NCBI GenBank assembly: GCA_016125285.1
Contig: WGMA01000017.1
Coordinates: 1-64,000, forward strand
Source: Phycisphaera sp.
GTDB taxonomy: Bacteria; Planctomycetota; Phycisphaerae; Phycisphaerales; Zrk34
Length of the DNA: 64,000 bases
Direction of reading: 5' to 3'
In this document: positions 23,551 through 32,664 of the stretch, one piece after another
How the letters are laid out: every line of letters starts with the position of its first letter
How positions within the stretch are numbered: the stretch's first letter is position 1
Notes under the pieces: model-generated
What the model saw: only the letters and a program-made list of their open reading frames with translations
The model's database searches: none
What the model was told of the DNA's origin: nothing
Translations under genes and position numbers: made by a program

Positions 23551-26307
23551 ATGGCACCACCTCCACGAAGCGTCGCGCGACTGTTGACCACCGCGATCGT
23601 CATGCTTGCCGTGTCACCCGCGTTCACGGCGACCCCGAACACCGCGACAGCACCCAATGGCAAACTCATTTGGCAAGCGCTGCCCGATCTACCCGATCCG
23701 ATCGGTGTCGCAGGCCCGTTCGTCGGCGTGCACAACGACGCGCTGATCGTCGCGGGCGGCGCCAACTTTCCGGTCGCGCCGGGCGAAGACCTGTGGACGG
23801 CGACGAAGGTTTGGCACGACGACGCGTGGGTGCTGACGCGTGACGCCGACGACACCTATACCTGGCACAGCGGGTTCAAGCTCGACAAGCCCGTCGCGTA
23901 CGGGGCCTGCGTCTCGACGCCGCGCGGCGTCGTGTGCATCGGCGGCAACACCGGCGACACCACCTACGCCGACGTGTTCCTGCTCACGTGGGACCCCGCC
24001 ACGAAACAAATCGCGCAGACGCCCCTGCCGCCGCTGCCCCAGCCCTGCGCCAACATGGCCGCGACACTCATCGGCAGCACCGTCTACGTCGCCGGCGGAC
24101 ACACCGGCCCAACGCTCGCCAGCGCGGCGCACCTGTTCTACCGGCTCGACCTCTCAACGCTCGACGACCCCGCAGGCTCGCGGCAATGGGACGCGCTGCC
24201 GCCGTGGCCCGGGCCGGAGCGTGCGTTCAACCTCGTCGTCGCGCAGCACAACGGCTTCGACGACTGCGTCTACGTCATCGGCGGCCGACGGCAGACGCCC
24301 GGCGTCGAGGGCGACGCGGGCATCATCGCGATGGCCGATGTGTACGAGTTCGACCCCAAGCGCTACGACGCGTCGGCATTCGACGCGGCGACCGGCGCAT
24401 ACGCGGGCGTCGGGACGTTCGCCGAGCCGTGGCGGCGACGCGCCGATGCGCCGAAGCCGACCATGGCCGGGACTGGCGCGGCGATCGGCCAGTCGCACAT
24501 CTTCGTCCTCAGCGGCGCCGACGGCGAAATCATCAAGCGTATGCTCGCCGACCCGGACCTCGTCCAGCATCACCCCGGTTTTCCGAAGCGCGCATGGGCT
24601 TATCACACGATCACCGACACGTGGATCGACGCCGGGCCGATCCCATCGAACCAGGTCACCACGCCTGTCACACGCTGGGCTGATGCGCTGATCGTCGCCG
24701 CGGGCGAGGTGCGTCCGCGCGTGCGCACGGCGCAGGTCTGGCGCATCACGCCGCGCGTGGTGGATCGCTCGTTCGGCACACTCAACTTCGCGGTGCTCGG
24801 CGTCTACCTGCTCGCGACGGTCGGCGTCGGCGTGTACTTCATGCGCAAGAACCGCAGCACGGACGACTTCTTCCGCGGCGGCAAGCAAGTCGCGTGGTGG
24901 GCCGCGGGCTGCAGCATCTACGCGACCATGCTCAGCTCGATCACCTACATGGCGATCCCCGCCAAGGCGTTCGCGCAGGACTGGGTCTACCTGATGGGCA
25001 ACATGATGATCATCGCGGTCGCGCCGATCGCGGTGTACCTCGCGCTGCCGTTCTTCCGCCGGATCGACGCGACCAGCGCCTACGAGTACCTCGAGCAGCG
25101 GTTCAACCGCCCCGTGCGCCTCTTCGCCAGCGCGATGTTCACGCTGTTCCACGTGTTCCGCATGGCGATCGTGATGTCGCTCGCCGGGCTGGCGCTGGCG
25201 ACCGTCACGCCGATGACCGCGTGGCAGTGCGTGCTGATCATGGGCGTGCTGAGCATGCTCTATTCCACGCTCGGCGGCGTCGAGGCGGTGATCTGGACCG
25301 ACACCATCCAGACGTTCGTCCTGCTCGGCGGCGCCCTGCTCTGCTTCGCGCTGATGGTGCTCGGCACCGACGGCGGGTTCGGCAGCTTCGTCGACACCGC
25401 GCTGCGCGAGGGCAAGCTGCACACGTTCAATCTGCACCTCGACCCGTCGAGCGCGAACCTCGCGCTGTGGGTCGTGATCGTCGGCGCGCTCGGGCAGAAC
25501 ATCTCGAGCTACACCTCCGACCAGGCCGTGGTGCAACGCTACATGACGACCCCGACCGAGAAGCGAGCCGCGGCGTCGATCTGGATGGCGGCGATCCTCA
25601 CGGTGCCATCGACACTGTTGTTCTTCGCGCTGGGCACGGGGCTGTTCACGTTCTACCACTCGCACCCCGACAAGCTCGACCCGACGTTCATGACCGACCA
25701 GATCTTCCCGCTGTTCATTGCCGACGAGGTGCCGGTCGGCGTCGCGGGGCTGATCGTCGCGGGCATCTTCGCCGCGGCGCAGTCGACGATCTCCACCAGC
25801 ATGAACTCCACCGCCACCGCGCTCGTGACCGACTTCCTCCGGCCGTTCAACGTGTGCAGGTCCGAGCGGTCCTACCTCAACGTCGCCCGCACCGCGACGC
25901 TCGCGTTCGGCGTCGTCGGCACGCTGCTCGGCCTGCTGTTCGTCAGCCCGCACATCAAGAGCCTCTTCGACCAGTTCCTCAAGATCATCGGCCTGTTCAT
26001 GGGCGTGCTCGGCGGACTCTTCGCGCTCGGCATCCTCACGCGTCGATGCAACGGCCCCGGCGCGCTCGTCGGCGTCGTGTGCGGCGCCGCGGTGATGTTC
26101 GGCCTGCCGTTCGTCTCGAAGATCAACGGATTCCTCTACGCGACGATCGGCATCGCGACCTGCTTCGTCATCGGTTACGTCGTCAGCTTCGCCCTGCCCG
26201 CGCGCAGGCACGACCTGACCGGGCTGACCGTTCACACGCTCGCGCCGGCCGACACAGGCGACGTCAACCGTGGCCAGCGCGAGCCGGAATCAGTCGGCGG
26301 GAACTGA
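23551..26307 (+). CDS. Kelch (NanM-like mutarotase) domain fused to a sodium:solute symporter
   Basis: The start is placed at MAPPPRSVARLL (918 aa). A signal peptide precedes a six-bladed Kelch part (about residues 30-400) with repeated GG motifs: NDALIVAGGANFPVAPGEDL, VVCIGGNTGDTTYADVF, STVYVAGGHTG, DDCVYVIGGRRQTPG. This resembles N-acetylneuraminate epimerase NanM and cyclically permuted mutarotases. A SSS-family transporter (about 410-900) follows, with YFMRKNRSTDDFFRGGKQVAWW, GVEAVIWTDTIQTFVLLGGA and AAAQSTISTSMNSTATALVTD, the sodium-site segment. It probably converts a sugar anomer and imports it; sialic acid is suggested by the adjacent sialidase. It overlaps that gene convergently by 18 bp. 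Confidence 0.85.
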   Translation: MAPPPRSVARLLTTAIVMLAVSPAFTATPNTATAPNGKLIWQALPDLPDPIGVAGPFVGVHNDALIVAGGANFPVAPGEDLWTATKVWHDDAWVLTRDADDTYTWHSGFKLDKPVAYGACVSTPRGVVCIGGNTGDTTYADVFLLTWDPATKQIAQTPLPPLPQPCANMAATLIGSTVYVAGGHTGPTLASAAHLFYRLDLSTLDDPAGSRQWDALPPWPGPERAFNLVVAQHNGFDDCVYVIGGRRQTPGVEGDAGIIAMADVYEFDPKRYDASAFDAATGAYAGVGTFAEPWRRRADAPKPTMAGTGAAIGQSHIFVLSGADGEIIKRMLADPDLVQHHPGFPKRAWAYHTITDTWIDAGPIPSNQVTTPVTRWADALIVAAGEVRPRVRTAQVWRITPRVVDRSFGTLNFAVLGVYLLATVGVGVYFMRKNRSTDDFFRGGKQVAWWAAGCSIYATMLSSITYMAIPAKAFAQDWVYLMGNMMIIAVAPIAVYLALPFFRRIDATSAYEYLEQRFNRPVRLFASAMFTLFHVFRMAIVMSLAGLALATVTPMTAWQCVLIMGVLSMLYSTLGGVEAVIWTDTIQTFVLLGGALLCFALMVLGTDGGFGSFVDTALREGKLHTFNLHLDPSSANLALWVVIVGALGQNISSYTSDQAVVQRYMTTPTEKRAAASIWMAAILTVPSTLLFFALGTGLFTFYHSHPDKLDPTFMTDQIFPLFIADEVPVGVAGLIVAGIFAAAQSTISTSMNSTATALVTDFLRPFNVCRSERSYLNVARTATLAFGVVGTLLGLLFVSPHIKSLFDQFLKIIGLFMGVLGGLFALGILTRRCNGPGALVGVVCGAAVMFGLPFVSKINGFLYATIGIATCFVIGYVVSFALPARRHDLTGLTVHTLAPADTGDVNRGQREPESVGGN

Positions 26308-27435
26308 TTCGGCGGGCCACACGCCATCGACGATCGGCGTCAGCTTCAGCTTCGCCGGGTCCACCACGACGTGCTTGATGCTCTGCCGCTTCGACGTGTA
26401 GGTGATGTGCACGAGGCCGTCCGACGCCTGGATCACCGCGGGGTACGAGTACTCGCCGGGCGATCGCTCAAGCACGAGCGCGGCGTTCCACGCCTTGCCG
26501 TCGTCGCTCACCGCAACGTTCAGCATGTTGCGTCCTGACGGGAAGCCCTTCTCGCGTGTCGTGTGGTTGTAGACGAGCAGTTGCCGACCGTCCTTCAGCG
26601 TCACGGCGTCCGTGCCCGAGTTGGGGTTCGGCAGACCGGTCGATGACATCTCGCCCCACGTCTTGCCGCCGTCGGCGGACCACGCCTGCCCCACCACCGA
26701 TTCCTGCGTGCGGAACAGGATCTGCATGCGGCCGTCCGCGTAGGTCAGCACGCTCGGCTGGATCGAGTTGAACGTCGACGCGTCGTTGATCGGGCCGACG
26801 ACGGACCACGTCTTGCCGTTGTCGCGCGTCACTTCGAAGTGCGCACGCCAGCCCAGGAACTCCGTGCTGCTCGGGCAGATGATCGTCCCGTCGGCGAGTT
26901 GGATCGGCTTGTTCTTGACCGGTCCCGCCAGGTTCGTGTTGGCGGCGCCGAGTTGATCGGTCGTGCCGAGGCGCCGCGGCTTCGACCACGTCGCGCCGTT
27001 GTCCGTGCTCGTCATCAGCATGCCCCACCACGTGCGCGGGTCCGGGCCGACCTTGTAGAACAGCATCAGCGGCCCGCCCTTCGGCAGGAACAGCACGGGG
27101 TTCCAGCACGGGAAATCCTGCGATTCGCCCTCGGCGCCGTCGACGAGTTCGACGGGCTTCGTCCACGCGCCGTCGACGTGTCGTGACAGCCAGATGCCGA
27201 CGTCGACGTGCTTCTCGTGCGTGCCGCCGAACCACGCCGCGACGAGCCCGCCGGGCGTCTCGACGATCGTCGACGCGTGACACTGCGGCGTCGGCCGTCC
27301 GTCGATCGCGTAGATCAACTCGCCGCTCCGATACCCGGGCTGGTCGGCGATCGATCTGGCCTGGGCGAACGCCGCGCCGGTGATGGCGAACGTCGCGGCG
27401 ACACCAAGGATGGTGACGGCTTGAAGGTGCTGCAT
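26290..27435 (-). CDS. Secreted sialidase-family (BNR-repeat) exo-glycosidase
   Basis: The start is placed at MQHLQAVTIL with GAGAGGG upstream (381 aa). A signal peptide ends at AAFA near residue 24. The six-bladed propeller carries Asp-box-like repeats (STDNGATWSKP, TRDNGKTWSVV, SADGGKTWGEM, SDDGKAWNAA). FRIP-like and acidic catalytic regions appear as PTPQCHASTIVETPGG and CPSSTEFLGWRAHFE. These proteins release terminal sialic acids or act on related glycans. The gene converges with the Kelch-symporter gene. A leader of more than 100 nt on its 5' side contains a hairpin followed by a U tract on the transcript. Confidence 0.8.
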   Translation of the reverse strand: MQHLQAVTILGVAATFAITGAAFAQARSIADQPGYRSGELIYAIDGRPTPQCHASTIVETPGGLVAAWFGGTHEKHVDVGIWLSRHVDGAWTKPVELVDGAEGESQDFPCWNPVLFLPKGGPLMLFYKVGPDPRTWWGMLMTSTDNGATWSKPRRLGTTDQLGAANTNLAGPVKNKPIQLADGTIICPSSTEFLGWRAHFEVTRDNGKTWSVVGPINDASTFNSIQPSVLTYADGRMQILFRTQESVVGQAWSADGGKTWGEMSSTGLPNPNSGTDAVTLKDGRQLLVYNHTTREKGFPSGRNMLNVAVSDDGKAWNAALVLERSPGEYSYPAVIQASDGLVHITYTSKRQSIKHVVVDPAKLKLTPIVDGVWPAESVPAD

Positions 27436-27542
27436 GTCGTGCCCTCTCGCAGAGAATCTGTCCCGACGCATTATCGCGACATTCCACCTTCACGCCCAAT
27501 GCCGGACACCCACACCTGCCCACCAACGCCGGCTGTGCGCAC

Positions 27543-27593
27543 AAAAAAAGACGGTCGCATCCGCCCACCATTTGGGCAAGACCTACGACCGTC
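27543..27593 (-). terminator. Terminator/attenuator-like hairpin in the sialidase leader
   Basis: On the minus strand, GACGGTCG and CGACCGTC (8-bp outer stem, + positions 27550-27557 and 27586-27593) enclose a second GCCCA/TGGGC stem. Seven U residues follow (27543-27549 as A on +). No minus gene lies to its right, so it would act in the leader of the sialidase transcript. Confidence 0.45.
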
Positions 27594-27733
27594 TGGGCAC
27601 GTCGAGATTGTCAGTCGCTGTGGAGGGCGTGTTTCGCCTCTCCCTCACAGCCGACACATTAAACCCGTGCACCCGGGGCTGGACAAGCCGAATTTGCGAA
27701 AGGTATTTCGATTTTGCGCACAACATTGCGTAC

Positions 27734-27739
27734 TATAAT
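27734..27739 (+). promoter_or_regulatory. -10 box TATAAT upstream of the xylR-like gene
   Basis: TATAAT stands in ACTATAATACG, with ATTTTG 17 nt upstream as a weak -35. It would give a 5' untranslated region of about 165 nt. Confidence 0.45.
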
Positions 27740-27907
27740 ACGCCCAGAGAACGAATATCATCGACCCTATATCGCATTTGTGCGCGATTCAACGAGGTTT
27801 CTGCACGCCAGCGACACACCCCAGCACCCACTATTGCCACAACCCACCATACTTGCCTTCGAGATTGCGCACACCACGATCACCCCCTCCTCCATCATGA
27901 GACGCCC

Positions 27908-29089
27908 ATGGCCAAACAACGCCGCAACAAACGAGACCGGCCCCATGTCGCGCTGGTGATCGAGACATCGATCAACTACGGGCGCGGCGTGCTGCGCGGC
28001 ATCGCGCGGTATCAGCACGAGCACGGGCCCTGGTCGGTGTTCATCGAGCAGCGCGAGCTCGGCGCGGCGCTGCCCACGTGGATCGACCAGTGGGAAGGCG
28101 ACGGCATCATCACGCGCAGCGACGATCGGCGCATCCTCAAGGCGGGCGTGCCGACGGTCGGCCTGTACGACCGCAGCCGCGGCAAGCGCGGCGTGCCGAT
28201 GCTCATCAACGACAACCACGCCGTAGGACGACTCGCCGCCGAGCACCTGATCGAGCGCGGCTTCCGGCAGTTCGCGTTCTACGGATCGAGCGACGAGTAC
28301 TGGGCCATGCAGCGCCTGCAGGGCATGACGGACGCGATGCGCGAGCGGACGACGATCGCGCAGTTCACCAAGCCGCTGCAGGGCAACCGCCGGCAGACGT
28401 GGGAGTCGCACCAGGACGCGCTGGCGTCGTGGATCGCGAGCCTGCCGAAGCCGGTCGGCCTCGTCGCGTGCAACGACATGCACGGGCTGCGGGCGTTGGA
28501 CGCGTGTCGTCGCGCAAGCGTCGTGGTGCCGGAGGAGGCCGCGGTGATCGGCGCGGACAACGACGCCGAGCTGTGCGACCTGTCGGACCCGCCGCTGACG
28601 AGCGTCGCGTTCAACCCCGAGCACGTGGGCTACGAGGCGGCCGCCCTGCTCGACCGCATGATGCGCGGCGAGGCGGCGCCCGCGACCGAAACGCTCATCC
28701 CGCCGCGCGGCGTGGCGACACGCCAGTCGACCGACGTGCTGGCCATCGAGGATCCGGTCGTCGCGCAGGCGCTGCACTTCATCCGCCGACACGCCTGCGA
28801 GCGCATCACTGTCGAACGCGTGCTCGACGCGGTGCCGGCCTCGCGGCGTACGCTCGAGAAGCGGTTCCGCGAACTGCTCGGCCGCACGCCCAAGGAGGAG
28901 ATCGAACGCGTGCGCATGGACCGCGCCAAGGCGCTGCTGGCCGACACCGAGCAGACCGTCACGCAGATCGCCTACCAGACCGGGTACCACAAGCCGCCGT
29001 ACTTCAGCTCGTCGTTCCGCCGCATCGTCGGCATGACGCCGATCGAGTACCGCCGCCAGTTCGCGTCAGACAACGAGGCGTACGACTGA
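27908..29089 (+). CDS. XylR-type regulator (LacI-like sensor plus AraC helix-turn-helix)
   Basis: The start is placed at MAKQRRNKRDRPHVALVIET; the frame is open further upstream but is not coding-like there. The 393-aa length equals that of E. coli XylR (392). Residues about 10-275 form a LacI-type periplasmic-binding fold (YGRGVLRGIARYQHEHGPW, DGIITRSDD, VPTVGLYDRS, NDNHAVGRLAAEHLIERGF, GLVACNDMHGLRALDACR, VPEEAAVIGADND). Residues about 280-385 form an AraC domain with PASRRTLEKRFRELLGRTPK and VTQIAYQTGYHKPPYFSSSF. It should bind a sugar and control a nearby glycan gene, probably itself or the sialidase. Confidence 0.9.
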   Translation: MAKQRRNKRDRPHVALVIETSINYGRGVLRGIARYQHEHGPWSVFIEQRELGAALPTWIDQWEGDGIITRSDDRRILKAGVPTVGLYDRSRGKRGVPMLINDNHAVGRLAAEHLIERGFRQFAFYGSSDEYWAMQRLQGMTDAMRERTTIAQFTKPLQGNRRQTWESHQDALASWIASLPKPVGLVACNDMHGLRALDACRRASVVVPEEAAVIGADNDAELCDLSDPPLTSVAFNPEHVGYEAAALLDRMMRGEAAPATETLIPPRGVATRQSTDVLAIEDPVVAQALHFIRRHACERITVERVLDAVPASRRTLEKRFRELLGRTPKEEIERVRMDRAKALLADTEQTVTQIAYQTGYHKPPYFSSSFRRIVGMTPIEYRRQFASDNEAYD

Positions 29090-29135
29090 TCCCGGGCCCG
29101 GTCGCACGCGTTCCGTGCCGCACGGACGCAGCCGG

Positions 29136-29141
29136 TATAAT
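29136..29141 (+). promoter_or_regulatory. -10 box TATAAT upstream of the beta-propeller gene
   Basis: TATAAT in GCCGGTATAATCGCC lies 48 nt before the ATG at 29189, which fits a short leader. No good -35 is seen. It matches TANAAT boxes before several other + genes. Confidence 0.6.
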
Positions 29142-29188
29142 CGCCGTCTCACACCGAGCCACTCCACCCGCACCCACCGGACAGGACG

Positions 29189-30802
29189 ATGACAGACGAC
29201 ACGCCCGAAGCGACACCCGAGCCAGCGCATGACGTCGTGCGACCGCGCGTGCGTTGGTGGCCGGCGATCGTCGTCTTGCTGCTCGCGCTTGCGGGGCTGA
29301 CCGCTATCTGGACCTTGCGCGGCGGTGAGCGCCAGCCCAAGGTGCTGATGACGCTCGCGCTCAGCATCGCCACCGTGATGCTCCTGTTCGCCTGGGCGGT
29401 GCTCTTTTCCCGCCTGCCGGGCAAACGACGCCTCGCGATCCTGATCGTGGGCCTCGTGATCGGCGTAGCGGTGCTGGGGTCGATTCGATTCGAGCAGGTC
29501 AGCGGCGACCTCGTGCCGGTCATCGTCTGGCGGTGGACGCCGAAGCACGATCAAACGCTCGAGCAGCGGGCGGGCGTCGCGTCGGCCGATGCGACGCAAG
29601 CGGTTCCATCGCTCGACGGCGCGGCCGACTCACCGCAGTTCCTCGGCCCGAACCGCGACGGCATCTACGCGGGTCCGGCGCTGGCGCGTAACTGGGCCGC
29701 ACGCCCGCCGCGCGAGGTTTGGCGCATCGAGATCGGGGCCGGGTGGTCGGGCTTCGCGGTGAAGGACGGGCGCGCGTACACGCAGGAGCAGCGCGGCGAC
29801 CTAGAGATGGTCACGTGCTACGAACTGGCGACCGGCAGGCAGCTCTGGGCGCACGGCGACGCGACGCGGTTCGACACGACGATCGGCGGCGTGGGCCCGC
29901 GCGGCACGCCGACCATCGGCGACGGGCGCGTCTACGCCCACGGGGCGACCGGCGTGCTCAACTGCCTCGATGCGCTGACGGGCGAACTCGTCTGGCAGCA
30001 CAAGCTCAAGGACGAATACGCCGCGGCACAGCTCGAGTGGGGAGACGCCGCGTCGCCGCTGATCGTGGATGGGCGCGTGGTGATCAACGCCGGAGCGTCG
30101 GGCGGCAAGATGCTCATGGCGTTCGACGCCGCGACGGGCGACGTCGCGTGGTCGGCCGGTGACGACGGCCCGACGTACAGCTCGCCGCAGCTGCGCGAGC
30201 TGGCGGGCGTGCGGCAGATCATCTCGTTCAACGACGCGAGCGTCACCGGTCACGATCCGGCGACCGGCAAGGTGCTGTGGTCGACGCCGTGGCAGGCGCG
30301 CACCCCGAAGGTGGCCCAGCCGCTGGTCGTTGGCGCGGCGCAGGACCGGCTGTTCTACTCCAGCAGCTACGGCGCGGGCGCGACTTTATACGCGTTCGCG
30401 AAGGCGGACGACGGCACGCTGTCCCCGACACGCGTGTGGAAGAGCCTGCGCATGAAGGCGAAGTTCAGCAACATGATCGCGCACGGCGATGTCGTGTACG
30501 GGTTCGACGACGGCGTGATGGCGTGCATCGGCATCGCCACGGGCGACCGCCGCTGGAAAGGCGGACGCTACGGCCACAGCCAGATGATCGCGGTGGGTGA
30601 TGTGCTGGTGATCCTCAGCGAGGACGGCGACGTGCTGATGGTCGACATGGACCCCGACAAGCTCGTTGAGCTGACGCGGTTCCACGCGTTCGACAGCAAG
30701 TGCTGGAACACGCCGGCGCTCGCCGGGCGTTACCTGCTCGTGCGGAACGACCGCGAGGCGGCGATGTACGAACTGCCCGTCGCCGAGTCGACGACGAACT
30801 GA
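29189..30802 (+). CDS. PQQ-like beta-propeller protein with N-terminal membrane helices
   Basis: The 537-aa protein begins with three hydrophobic helices (about residues 25-45, 54-72 and 79-97). A BamB/PQQ-type eight-bladed propeller follows, with blade words such as CYELATGRQLWAHGD, NCLDALTGELVWQHKL, AFDAATGDVAWSAGDDGPTY, GHDPATGKVLWSTPWQ and CIGIATGDRRWKGG. A DSPQFLGPNRDGIYAGPALA entry segment is common in planctomycete members. The propeller probably lies in the periplasm. Whether it binds PQQ or acts as a scaffold is unknown. It has its own TATAAT promoter and converges with the acyl-CoA dehydrogenase gene, 11 bp away. Confidence 0.85.
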   Translation: MTDDTPEATPEPAHDVVRPRVRWWPAIVVLLLALAGLTAIWTLRGGERQPKVLMTLALSIATVMLLFAWAVLFSRLPGKRRLAILIVGLVIGVAVLGSIRFEQVSGDLVPVIVWRWTPKHDQTLEQRAGVASADATQAVPSLDGAADSPQFLGPNRDGIYAGPALARNWAARPPREVWRIEIGAGWSGFAVKDGRAYTQEQRGDLEMVTCYELATGRQLWAHGDATRFDTTIGGVGPRGTPTIGDGRVYAHGATGVLNCLDALTGELVWQHKLKDEYAAAQLEWGDAASPLIVDGRVVINAGASGGKMLMAFDAATGDVAWSAGDDGPTYSSPQLRELAGVRQIISFNDASVTGHDPATGKVLWSTPWQARTPKVAQPLVVGAAQDRLFYSSSYGAGATLYAFAKADDGTLSPTRVWKSLRMKAKFSNMIAHGDVVYGFDDGVMACIGIATGDRRWKGGRYGHSQMIAVGDVLVILSEDGDVLMVDMDPDKLVELTRFHAFDSKCWNTPALAGRYLLVRNDREAAMYELPVAESTTN

Positions 30803-30813
30803 GCGATGGCGCG

Positions 30814-32643
30814 TCAGTCGTCGTCTTCGTCGCCCTCGTGCGACTCATCGGCCTTTTCTTCGTCAAAACCGAGCACCTTGTCCGCCACCGCGATCGTTTC
30901 GTTGTCGCGGTTGTGGAACAGGTCATCGAGCAGACGATCGGCGCGGTCCGCGGCGTCATGGCAGAACGACGTGCCGACGGCGAGGTCCTGCGCGATGTGT
31001 TCGACGCCGCCGTTCGACTCCGCCTTGCCGATCATCCAGTTGAGCCTCGCGAGTACGGCGGTGGAGGCGTACATGTTGATCGTCGCCCACGCGATGCGCT
31101 TCTGGAGCAGCTGCATGTCGATGATCTTCTCGCGGTGACCGGCGAGCAGCCGCGTGACACAGCGCGCCAGCGAGCGTGTCTGGTGTGCGAGCTCGTCGCC
31201 CTCACGGTGCAGGCTCGGGTGAAGGCCGTCGGCGTGGTGGCCCACCAGCACGTCGGACCACTCGTGCCGCGCGAACTCCGCGAGCCGGCCCATGTTGCCG
31301 ATCGGGTGCGTGATCGCGTGCAGCACCTCCTCGAACTCCTCGCCGACGCCCTTCATGCCCATCAGCGCCACAAAGCTCGTCATCACCTCGGTCGCGCCCT
31401 CGACGATCGTGTTGATGCGGCCGTCACGCCACATCCGCTCGATGCCGTGGTCCGCCATGTAGCCCTCGCCGCCCCAGATCTGCAGCGTCTCGTCGGCGAT
31501 CTCTTTCAGCGCCTCGCTGCAGAAGATCTTGGTGATCGCGGTCTCGAGCATCATGTCGTCCTCGTGGCGATCGACCATGCCGGCCGAGAGATACGTCAGC
31601 GACTCCATCGCGAACGTGAGCTGCGCGATGCGGGCGATCTTCTGCTTGATCATCTGGAAGTCGCCGAGGCGTCGGCCGAACTGCTTCCGCTCGGTCGCGC
31701 GACGCACGGCCATCTCCAGCAGCACCTTCGCCGCACCGAGGCACCCGGCGCTGAGCGTGCACCGGCCGTAGTTCAGCACGCCGAGTGCGACCTTCAGGCC
31801 CTTGCCGACCTCGCCGAGCACGCGGTCGGTCGGCACATACATGTTGTTGAAACGCAGCTCCGCCTGCCACGTGCCGCGGATGCCGAGCTTGTCGCGGTTC
31901 GGCCTGACGACCTCGAAGCCGGGCAGGTCCGGCGTGACGATGAACGCGGTGACCTTCGTCCTGCCGGGGTTCGCCGGGTCGGGCGTCCGCGCCATGACGG
32001 TCATCACCTTCGCCAGCGCACCGTTCGTGATGAACTTCTTGCTGCCGTTGAGCGTCCAGTGATCGCTGCCGGGCTCGAGCACGGCGGTCGTCTGCACATT
32101 GGCCGCGTCGGAACCGGCCTCGGGCTCGGTCAGCGCGAACGCTGCGAGCTCTTCACCGCTGGCCAGCTTCGGCAGGAACCTTTGCTTCTGCTCCTCGGTG
32201 CCCATCAGCACGATCGCCTTGAGGCCGATGGACTGGTGCGCGCCGACAAGCACGGCCGTCGACGCGCACGTGCGGCTGATCCGCTCGAGCGCCCGGCAGT
32301 AGCCGGTGTGGCTGAACCCGCCGCCGCCGTACTCCTGCGGCACCGTCATGCCGAACACGCCCAGCGACGCCAGGCCACGGATCACGCGGTCGGGGATCTC
32401 CTGGTGGCGGTCGATCCAGTCGGGGTTGACGCTGAGGTCGAGGAACACGTCGAGCTTACGCAGCAGCGACTTCGTCCGCTTCGCCTCGGCCTCGTCCTGC
32501 ACCGGATACGGCAGCACCTTGTCGAGGCGCAACCGCCCGAAGAACAGGTTGCGTACGAAACCCATCTCCGTCGTCGGCCCGGTGTCGATCAGGTCCTTGG
32601 CCTTGTCCATCTCACGCTGGTCATGACTGTTGAGCCTCACCAT
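30814..32643 (-). CDS. Acyl-CoA dehydrogenase, long form
   Basis: The 609-aa protein matches VLCAD/FadE-like acyl-CoA dehydrogenases, which carry out the first beta-oxidation step with FAD. Conserved parts are GVFGMTVPQEYGGGGFSHTG, AFALTEPEAGSDAANVQTTA, LNGSKKFITNGALAKVMTV, GIRGTWQAELRFNNMYVP, ERKQFGRRLGDFQMIKQKIA, and QIWGGEGYMADHGIERMWRD followed by RINTIVEGATEVM, which includes the catalytic Glu region. About 200 extra C-terminal residues form a helical domain as in the long family, ending in an acidic tail. It is the last gene of the beta-oxidation operon, 21 nt after the multienzyme gene. Confidence 0.92.
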   Translation of the reverse strand: MVRLNSHDQREMDKAKDLIDTGPTTEMGFVRNLFFGRLRLDKVLPYPVQDEAEAKRTKSLLRKLDVFLDLSVNPDWIDRHQEIPDRVIRGLASLGVFGMTVPQEYGGGGFSHTGYCRALERISRTCASTAVLVGAHQSIGLKAIVLMGTEEQKQRFLPKLASGEELAAFALTEPEAGSDAANVQTTAVLEPGSDHWTLNGSKKFITNGALAKVMTVMARTPDPANPGRTKVTAFIVTPDLPGFEVVRPNRDKLGIRGTWQAELRFNNMYVPTDRVLGEVGKGLKVALGVLNYGRCTLSAGCLGAAKVLLEMAVRRATERKQFGRRLGDFQMIKQKIARIAQLTFAMESLTYLSAGMVDRHEDDMMLETAITKIFCSEALKEIADETLQIWGGEGYMADHGIERMWRDGRINTIVEGATEVMTSFVALMGMKGVGEEFEEVLHAITHPIGNMGRLAEFARHEWSDVLVGHHADGLHPSLHREGDELAHQTRSLARCVTRLLAGHREKIIDMQLLQKRIAWATINMYASTAVLARLNWMIGKAESNGGVEHIAQDLAVGTSFCHDAADRADRLLDDLFHNRDNETIAVADKVLGFDEEKADESHEGDEDDD

Positions 32644-32664
32644 GGCATTGCCCCTTCCTAATTG

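Larger units (their letters stand above)
27436..27907. promoter_or_regulatory. Divergent control region with repeated GCGCACA boxes
   Basis: This 472-bp gap separates the sialidase (minus) and xylR-like (plus) genes. It holds four copies of a GCGCACA core: TGTGCGCACA at 27534, TTGCGCACAA at 27714, TTGTGCGCGA at 27778 (reverse) and TTGCGCACAC at 27865. CGAAAGGTATTTCG at 27697-27710 is a separate inverted repeat just before the -35 zone of the TATAAT promoter at 27734. The boxes are candidate operators. No gene could be supported here. Confidence 0.45.

Noticed and set aside
24154-26235. A 693-codon open frame on the minus strand
   Set aside because: It is antisense to the Kelch-symporter gene and is rich in Arg, Asp, Glu and His without any motif.
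27434-27907. A longer N-terminus for the XylR-type protein
   Set aside because: The extra 158 residues have no regulator character, lie over promoter motifs, and the ATG at 27908 gives the family length.
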